A stretch of 64,000 bases of DNA, taken from contig JBPOHT010000031.1 of assembly GCA_052035235.1 (NCBI GenBank), forward strand, positions 38,528-102,527, given 5' to 3'. Of this stretch, positions 59,023 to 64,000 are shown piece after piece (position 1 is the stretch's first letter; each line of letters begins with the position of its first letter). This DNA comes from Solimonas_A sp052035235. Its GTDB lineage: Bacteria > Pseudomonadota > Gammaproteobacteria > Nevskiales > Nevskiaceae. A program made the position numbers and the translations under genes. The notes below the pieces were generated by a model. It saw only the letters and a program-made list of their open reading frames with translations. It had not been told where the DNA came from and searched no databases.

Positions 59023-59730
59023 ATGTTGCGGAAAAGCCGGTTCGCAGCCCTGCTGGGCTTGCTGATGTTGGGATCGGCGGCGACTGCCGCCGCGCCCGAC
59101 ACTATGGCCCAGCGCATGCTGGCCTGCGCGGCCTGCCACGGTGCCGAAGGCCGCGCCACCGGCGACGGCTTCTATCCGCGCATCGCCGGCAAGCCCGCCG
59201 GCTATCTCTACCACCAGCTCATCAATTTCCGCGAAGGGCGCCGTCTAAACGCGCAGATGACCTATCTGCTAGAGCGCCAGAGCGACGACTACCTGCGTGA
59301 GATGGCGGAATACTTCGCCGGGCTGTCGTTGCCATACCCGCCGCCCCGGCCTACCCAGGCGGAGCCGGCGCGGCTGCAACGCGGCTTGCAGCTGGTGAGG
59401 CAGGGCGATACCGCGCGGGGCATACCCGCCTGCAATGACTGCCATGGCGAGAAGATGACCGGCGTGACGCCGGATATCCCAGGACTGCTCGGCCTGCCGT
59501 ACGACTATCTCGTGGCCCAGTTCGGCGCCTGGCGCCAGGGAACGCGCCACGGGGCGGCGCCGGACTGCATGGCGGCCATCGTGGCCAAGCTCACACCGGA
59601 AGACATCGACGCGGTCGCAAGCTGGCTGGCTGCCCAGCCGATGCCGGTGGACCCGCATCCGGCGACCAGCCTGCCGAAGCCCTTGCCGGTTTACTGCGGC
59701 AGCGTCACCGGCACGGGAGCCGCACGATGA
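59023..59730 (+). CDS. Diheme cytochrome c (c4-like)
   Basis: 235 aa from ATG 59023 (GGAGC upstream; ATG 59005 also possible). Signal peptide (ATA-AA). Two heme motifs, CAACH and CNDCH, in two similar halves as in cytochrome c4. Stop overlaps the next cytochrome gene (ATGA), so both act together in a periplasmic electron chain, perhaps receiving electrons from a dehydrogenase. Confidence 0.9.
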   Translation: MLRKSRFAALLGLLMLGSAATAAAPDTMAQRMLACAACHGAEGRATGDGFYPRIAGKPAGYLYHQLINFREGRRLNAQMTYLLERQSDDYLREMAEYFAGLSLPYPPPRPTQAEPARLQRGLQLVRQGDTARGIPACNDCHGEKMTGVTPDIPGLLGLPYDYLVAQFGAWRQGTRHGAAPDCMAAIVAKLTPEDIDAVASWLAAQPMPVDPHPATSLPKPLPVYCGSVTGTGAAR

Positions 59731-61013
59731 AGCGCGCATTGATCATCCTGGTACTGCTGGGTGCCTGCGTCGCCGCGCTGGTGTTCTGGCTGGGCCTGCG
59801 TAGCGATCCCGGCGACATCTCCATGGCCAGCCCGCTGCAGACACCGGCAGGCCTGTCTGTGGAAGAGCGTGGTCACTACCTGGTACGGGTCGGAGACTGC
59901 ATGGCCTGCCACACGCGCCAGGGCGGCGCCGACTATGCCGGCGGCCGCATGATCCCGACGCCGTTCGGCGATTTCTATTCGCCCAACCTGACGCCAGACC
60001 CGGAAACCGGGCTGGGCAGCTGGTCCGCGGATGATTTCTGGAAAGCTATGCATGAAGGCCGCTCGCGCGACGGCTCGCTGCTGTATCCGGCGTTTCCATA
60101 CACCAACTACACCAAGCTGAGCCGCGACGACAGCGATGCCATGTTCGCTTACCTGCGAACCTTGCCGGCCGTAAAGGAACCCCGTCGAGAGCATCAACTG
60201 CAGTTCCCGTACAACTACCGCTTCCTGCTGGTCGGCTGGCGCGCCTTGTTCTTCAGGCCCGGCGTCTACCAGCCGGACAGCGCGCAGGATGTGCAATGGA
60301 ACCGTGGTGCCTATCTGGTACAGGGCCTGGGGCACTGCAGCGCCTGCCATGAAGCCCGCAACGCCCTGGGCGCCGTGCAGTCGCGCGACAACCCGGCCGG
60401 AGGCCTGGTACTGAATTGGTACGCGCCCGCCTTGGCGGCGCCTGCAGAAGCCGGCGTCCAGCACTGGCCCAAGGAAGACATCGTGAGCCTGCTGCGCGAC
60501 GGCATCGCCCCGGGAGCCTCCACGCTGGGTCCCATGGCAGAGGTCGTCTACGAGAGCCTACAACACGCCTCGGCCGAAGACCTGGATGCCATGGCGACCT
60601 ACCTGAAATCCCTGGAGCCGACCCAGCCACCGCCCGCCATTGGTGCCGTGCGGGTGCCGGCGCATGCCGTGGACGACATGTCCAAGCGTGGAGCGACGAT
60701 CTATGCCGATCACTGCGCAAGCTGCCATGGCGAAGCCGGCGAGGGCGCTCCGCCCGCGGCACCCGCACTGCGCGGGAACCGTGCGGTAACGATGGACTCC
60801 GCGGTCAACCCGATACGCGTCGTGCTGTTCGGCGGCTACGCTCCAGGCACGGCGGGCAATCCCAGGCCCTTCGGCATGCCGCCGTTTGGCAACACGCTCA
60901 GCAACCAGGACGTTGCCGACGTACTGACCTACACGCGTAGCGCCTGGGGCAACCAGGGTCGGCCGGTGTCCGCGGCAGAAGTCGCGCGGAATCGCCAGGG
61001 CCCGCTGTGGTGA
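59727..61013 (+). CDS. Triheme cytochrome c, alcohol-dehydrogenase subunit II type
   Basis: 428 aa, N-terminal hydrophobic anchor. Three heme sites: CMACH, CSACH and CASCH, each in a cytochrome c domain, the layout of AdhB/gluconate-dehydrogenase cytochrome subunits. Distal Met candidates in MIPTPFGDF-type and GMPPFGN loops. No dehydrogenase subunit lies in the window, so its partner is unknown. Confidence 0.9.
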   Translation: MKRALIILVLLGACVAALVFWLGLRSDPGDISMASPLQTPAGLSVEERGHYLVRVGDCMACHTRQGGADYAGGRMIPTPFGDFYSPNLTPDPETGLGSWSADDFWKAMHEGRSRDGSLLYPAFPYTNYTKLSRDDSDAMFAYLRTLPAVKEPRREHQLQFPYNYRFLLVGWRALFFRPGVYQPDSAQDVQWNRGAYLVQGLGHCSACHEARNALGAVQSRDNPAGGLVLNWYAPALAAPAEAGVQHWPKEDIVSLLRDGIAPGASTLGPMAEVVYESLQHASAEDLDAMATYLKSLEPTQPPPAIGAVRVPAHAVDDMSKRGATIYADHCASCHGEAGEGAPPAAPALRGNRAVTMDSAVNPIRVVLFGGYAPGTAGNPRPFGMPPFGNTLSNQDVADVLTYTRSAWGNQGRPVSAAEVARNRQGPLW

Positions 61014-61028
61014 GGTGATGACCGTCGA

Positions 61029-61337
61029 TCAGCGCGGATCGGTGCTGCGCTTGTCGATGAAGAAGTCCTGCTGCCGTTCGTAGACGAAGCCTTCCGTGCA
61101 CCGCAGGTAGCCCTCGGTACGGCGCTGTTCGGCCGGATAGCGATCCAGGCATTCCTTCTGCTTGGCGGTGTCGACCGTCACCACGCGGACGCGGTCATGT
61201 TTCGCCGGGTCATAGCTCTCGACCTGCACGGAGCGCTGCATCCACCAGACCAGAAGTAGCGCGAAACCACCAATGGCCAGCGCGCCTAGGATTGGCAGCA
61301 GTTGCGCGGAAAGACGGGTGCGAAGGCTCTGAGGCAT
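61029..61337 (-). CDS. Small membrane-anchored protein of unknown function
   Basis: 102 aa from ATG 61337. One helix (LLPILGALAIGGFALLLVWW), then a short soluble part with two Cys (KECLDRYPAEQ, GYLRCTEGFVY). No family recognised. Lies 90 bp after the gene at 61429 on the same strand. Confidence 0.6.
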   Translation of the reverse strand: MPQSLRTRLSAQLLPILGALAIGGFALLLVWWMQRSVQVESYDPAKHDRVRVVTVDTAKQKECLDRYPAEQRRTEGYLRCTEGFVYERQQDFFIDKRSTDPR

Positions 61338-61428
61338 GGCGGTATGATGCTTGGCCGTAAAAATAACCCGCGAGTCGTTCAGGAACCAACCCGAACGCTC
61401 CGGAGATTCTGGATTGTACGGTTCCGAA

Positions 61429-62004
61429 TCAGTGACGCCGCATATCGCAGCGCAACGACACCATTCTCTGCCAGATCGTATTAAGCCGATCCCGGTAGTG
61501 CTGGCCGTTCTGGAACCCACGACGCATGGCTGTCTCGATGGTGTTCCTGTCCGCTCGCAGCGAACCACATATTGCAGGCTCGCGGCTGGCAGAATCGCCA
61601 ACAATAATCGGGTCCGCCGCCGAATCCGAGTACTGCTGTTGGTCCCATTCCCGCTGAATCCGCCGTGAGTCGTGCATGATCGCGATGGCTTCCTCAGCGT
61701 TCCGCTGTGCCGCGTAGGGATCGTGCCGAGGTCGTGCCGTCTCCGAACGCTCGGTCACTTGGTAGGCCTGTTGCCGCTGAGCTGATGCCGCTTCCGCGGC
61801 ACGCAGTCGCAGAGCTTCATTCTGCAGCCGCGGCTCATCTACAGCGGCTTGGTGTATCAACGCCGCTTTGTCGGCTTGAACGGCGCGGTAGTGTTCGAAG
61901 CCGACCAGGGCAACAAGAACAACGCCCAAGCCGAGAAGCCATGCGAACGTCGAATCTGGGTGTTCAGTTTTACGGTAGCGCGTTGGAGCACGTAATTCCG
62001 ACAT
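61429..62004 (-). CDS. Single-pass membrane protein of unknown function
   Basis: 191 aa from ATG 62004. One helix at residues 21-38 (TFAWLLGLGVVLVALVGFEH), then a long helical, Gln/Arg-rich part and a C-terminal PAICGSLRADRNTIETAMRR with two Cys. No family recognised. First or second gene of a possible small minus-strand operon (62077, 61429, 61029). Confidence 0.6.
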   Translation of the reverse strand: MSELRAPTRYRKTEHPDSTFAWLLGLGVVLVALVGFEHYRAVQADKAALIHQAAVDEPRLQNEALRLRAAEAASAQRQQAYQVTERSETARPRHDPYAAQRNAEEAIAIMHDSRRIQREWDQQQYSDSAADPIIVGDSASREPAICGSLRADRNTIETAMRRGFQNGQHYRDRLNTIWQRMVSLRCDMRRH

Positions 62005-62076
62005 TGCGATTGTCCTAGTGAGGTGCGGGGTTGCCCGCACGATTAATGCTGGTTTTTGCGCGCTATCACAGCCCAG

Positions 62077-62268
62077 CTAGCGGACTATCAGCACTGTGAG
62101 CAACACGATGGTCGCGATGATCATCAGGCCGCCGATGGCCGCCCAGGGAATTTTCGGCGTGTAGAGCGGCGCGTAGGCCTTCCGTAGCTTGGCGTTTAGT
62201 GCGGCCATTTCCTTGAGCCGCAGCTTGGGGTCCTGATCGGAGCCGCCGCCCCAGGAATCAACGCTCAT
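62077..62268 (-). CDS. Small single-helix membrane protein
   Basis: 63 aa. Polar N-terminal half (LRLKEMAALNAKLRKAYAPL) and one C-terminal helix (AAIGGLMIIATIVLLTVLIV). No family recognised. Seventy-three bases upstream of the next minus-strand gene. Confidence 0.55.
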   Translation of the reverse strand: MSVDSWGGGSDQDPKLRLKEMAALNAKLRKAYAPLYTPKIPWAAIGGLMIIATIVLLTVLIVR

Positions 62269-62456
62269 CGGATGTCCTCAAACCAGGGTGTGGGGTTCAC
62301 CCAACGGTAAACGCGAGCTTCCACCTGACGCAATCATCAGGACGCGGCAAGTGCGCCTTAATCCAACGCCAAGCCTTCTTCGCGCCTCGGAAAACAGTCT
62401 TGAAATATGAATAATGTATATTATGTTAAGTATTGTAGTTTGATTCCTAGGGCATT

Positions 62457-62495
62457 TGGGCCGGCTGCCCTCGATGTCGAGGATCAGCCGGCCCA
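62457..62495 (-). terminator. Long hairpin after second KfrA gene
   Basis: TGGGCCGGCTG / CAGCCGGCCCA with an inner CCTCGA/TCGAGG stem, 7 bp after the stop. No T run follows. 62269-62456 upstream is AT-rich and shows no gene. Confidence 0.55.
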
Positions 62496-62501
62496 GTCCT
62501 T

Positions 62502-63512
62502 CTACTTCGCTTTCTGAAGGCGGCTGACCTCAGCCTTTGCTTCGTCGAGCTGGGCTTGCAGTGCCGCCAGCCTGCCCTCGAGCTTCGCGGCATCACGCAG
62601 TGCTTCGTCGCGATCGCGCTTGTGCAGCTCAGTCTGGCTGCTCAGCAGTTCGATCTCGCCGCGGGCACGTTCTAGGTCGGCCTGTCGCGTCGCCTGGTCC
62701 TTGGCCGCCTGTTCCTGGGCACGCGCCAGCGTGGTCTCGGCGACCGTCACGGCCTCCTGGCGCTTGGTGAGCTCACGCTGGACCGAAGCCAGCTCCACCC
62801 GCAGCGACGCCGTCAGCTTGGTGGCGTCGGACACGGACGCTTCCAGGGTCGATACCTGCTTGGTGGCGGCCGCCGTCTCGCGCTCGCGATCCTGCAGCAG
62901 GCGCTGCAACTGGGCTTTCTGTTCCTCGATACGGCTCAGCAGGTGCCGCTCGTTGCCCTCGCCTTGCTCGCGCAGCCGCTGCAATTCGGCGGCGTGCTTC
63001 TGGGCGCTGCGCTCGCGCTCATCGTCCGCGGCGCGGAACTGCGCTTCGGCGGTGGTCGCGCGCGTGGTCTGGGCTGCCAGTTCCTTTTCGGTGCCGACGA
63101 GCTTGGTGCTGGTGGCCTTCAGCTGGTCGCGCAGCCGGTCGAGGTCGTTGTTGAGATCCGCTACGCGCTGCTGGAATGCGGACCGCTCGGCCTCGAACTC
63201 CCGGCGTTCCTGCGCCAGGCGTTCGCGGTTGGCGGCCAGGTCCCGCTCGAGTTCGACGCGCTGGGCCGCCAAGTCTTCCTGGGCCGTTGCCTTGAGCTTG
63301 TCGTAAAGCTCGGCGGCGGCCGTAGCGATGGGCGCCGGCAGGTTCAGGCGCGCCGGCAGCGTTAGGTAGTATTCCTTCAGCAAGGTGTTCACGGTGCCGG
63401 GCGAGCCGGTGCCCAGCAGCTTGCGTACGCCCTCCACCGTGGGCCGCTCGCCTTGAGCCAGCAATTCGTCAGCCGCCCCGGTGATATCCGACAAAGTCAC
63501 GCCCGTACGCAT
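62502..63512 (-). CDS. kfrA: KfrA-like DNA-binding coiled-coil protein, copy 2
   Basis: 336 aa from ATG 63512 with GGGGAT upstream. Same layout as the copy at 47069: VTLSDITGAADELLAQGERP, TVEGVRKLLGTGSPGTVNTL, then coiled coil ending SRLQKAK. Long stretches are identical to copy 1 (AQKH, RAADDERERSAQKH, KRQEAVT), so they are paralogues within the window, in opposite orientation. Its own AT-rich palindrome lies upstream. Confidence 0.88.
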   Translation of the reverse strand: MRTGVTLSDITGAADELLAQGERPTVEGVRKLLGTGSPGTVNTLLKEYYLTLPARLNLPAPIATAAAELYDKLKATAQEDLAAQRVELERDLAANRERLAQERREFEAERSAFQQRVADLNNDLDRLRDQLKATSTKLVGTEKELAAQTTRATTAEAQFRAADDERERSAQKHAAELQRLREQGEGNERHLLSRIEEQKAQLQRLLQDRERETAAATKQVSTLEASVSDATKLTASLRVELASVQRELTKRQEAVTVAETTLARAQEQAAKDQATRQADLERARGEIELLSSQTELHKRDRDEALRDAAKLEGRLAALQAQLDEAKAEVSRLQKAK

Positions 63513-63583
63513 CAATATCCCCGATCTTGAATTATGATCTCCAGCAGCGCCGCGCTACGATTCCTCAAATGAAGGCGGGGCTT

Positions 63584-63616
63584 TATTTCGTAATAATTAT
63601 TACAGAATACGAAATA
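63584..63616. promoter_or_regulatory. Nested AT-rich palindromes upstream of second KfrA gene
   Basis: Outer arms TATTTCGTA / TACGAAATA (63584-63592, 63608-63616) and an inner perfect palindrome GTAATAATTATTAC (63590-63603). Probable autoregulatory operator of the KfrA-like protein. Confidence 0.7.
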
Positions 63617-63775
63617 TTTTTGCACTGATCTCGATCACCCATAGTGAGCTCTGCGTGGCTCTAGCAGCCCCGCGCGGCTCTTGGCGGTCTTCCCGGACCA
63701 GCCCTTCCTCACTCGCTTTACTGCCACCGCACGAGCCGCCATCCGATCCTGGCTCAGGGGCCTCTGTGGGACTGG

Positions 63776-63795
63776 ATACCGGCTTTCGCCGGTAT
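63776..63795. repeat. REP-like palindromic element
   Basis: ATACCGGC-TTTC-GCCGGTAT within GGATACCGGCTTTCGCCGGT, the widespread intergenic hairpin of many proteobacteria. Only this copy is evident in the window. Confidence 0.75.
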
Positions 63796-63837
63796 GACGT
63801 GGTTTGTTGGATCTGCGCTGGCCGAATCGCGGGCAAT

Positions 63838-63872
63838 AAAAAACCCCCGGAGCTTTCGCTTCGGGGGTTTTT
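63838..63872 (-). terminator. Terminator of the rRNA operon
   Basis: AAAAACCCCCG ... CGGGGGTTTTT stem-loop directly after the 5S gene in the direction of its transcription, with a T run on the minus strand. Confidence 0.92.
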
Positions 63873-63885
63873 CACTTCTTTAAGA

Positions 63886-64000
63886 GCCTGGCAGTGTCCT
63901 ACTCTCACATGGCTATTGCCACACTATCATCGGCGCTGTGTCGTTTCACTTCCGTGTTCGGGATGGGAACGGGTGGTTCCAACACGCTATGGCCGCCAGG
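63886..64000 (-). rRNA. rrf: 5S rRNA, 5' end cut by window edge
   Basis: Reverse complement reads CCTGGCGGCCATAGCGTGTT, then GGAACCACCCGTTCCCATCC, CGAACACGGAAGTGAAAC and ends GTAGGACACTGCCAGGC, the bacterial 5S consensus. About two bases are missing at the 5' end. The 23S gene would lie to the right, outside the window. Confidence 0.97.

Noticed and set aside
63600..63908. 102-residue open frame near the right edge
   Set aside because: Runs through the rRNA terminator and a REP-like hairpin; SYRRKPVSS is a known translation of that repeat.
1..64000. CRISPR arrays or tRNA genes
   Set aside because: No regularly spaced repeats and no tRNA-like cloverleaf with CCA end were seen.

Overview
The window looks like a chromosomal segment of a high-GC gammaproteobacterium. 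Gene content in the right-hand third (OruR-type AraC regulator, GMC oxidoreductase, MMPL exporter, di- and triheme cytochromes c) and the CopL-like leader of the copper operon would fit the Nevskiales/Xanthomonadales neighbourhood, but no phylogenetic marker inside the window settles this. A 5S rRNA gene (minus strand, cut by the right edge) shows that an rRNA operon lies just to the right.

Bases 1 to about 44,500 are a dense metal-resistance island. From left to right it holds: (a) a secreted three-repeat protein, two Cys-rich four-helix (Csp/DUF326) proteins, a DUF305 protein, a YheT-like hydrolase and an HhH plus PD-(D/E)XK-like nuclease; (b) one long minus-strand copper operon read from 15.6 kb down to 5.0 kb: Cys/His leader, TolC-type channel with a Met/His-rich tail, small Met/His-rich protein, Tat-exported multicopper oxidase, cytochrome c fused to a SnoaL-like domain, YHS-type copper P-ATPase, a rhodanese-class III cyclase fusion, an outer-membrane barrel, DUF411 and a MerR regulator; (c) a TonB receptor with a Fur-box-like site; (d) copZ-copA-cueR with two CueR-type promoters having 19-bp spacers; (e) a PbrR/CadR regulator facing a Pb/Cd-type unit with two short CDF-like proteins and a cytochrome c-FTR1 permease; (f) czcCBA-PII-czcN, czcD and a DUF411 variant; (g) an RcnR-type repressor with its operator and the CDF exporter dmeF; (h) a second czcCBA followed by a His-tailed MFS exporter, a small periplasmic protein, a HupE/UreJ protein and a membrane-anchored protein. 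Together these cover export of Cu, Zn/Cd/Co, Ni/Co and Pb from cytoplasm and periplasm, plus copper oxidation and storage.

Bases 44,500 to about 49,600 are a mobility and defence segment: Mrr-like endonuclease, tyrosine recombinase, a divergent KfrA-like protein, and an XRE regulator translationally coupled to a TPR-like protein behind a perfect palindrome. It ends at the 3' remnant of a truncated gene (49,608-49,805), which I read as the island/chromosome junction.

Bases 49,800 to 61,000 look like ordinary chromosome: AraC regulator, GMC oxidoreductase and nitroreductase (apparent ATC start), GGDEF-EAL protein with a degenerate GGDEF, a secreted hypothetical, an MMPL exporter and a cytochrome c pair. 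From 61,000 to the end come three small orphan proteins, a second KfrA-like gene in inverted orientation with its own AT-rich palindrome, a REP-like hairpin, the rRNA terminator and the 5S gene.
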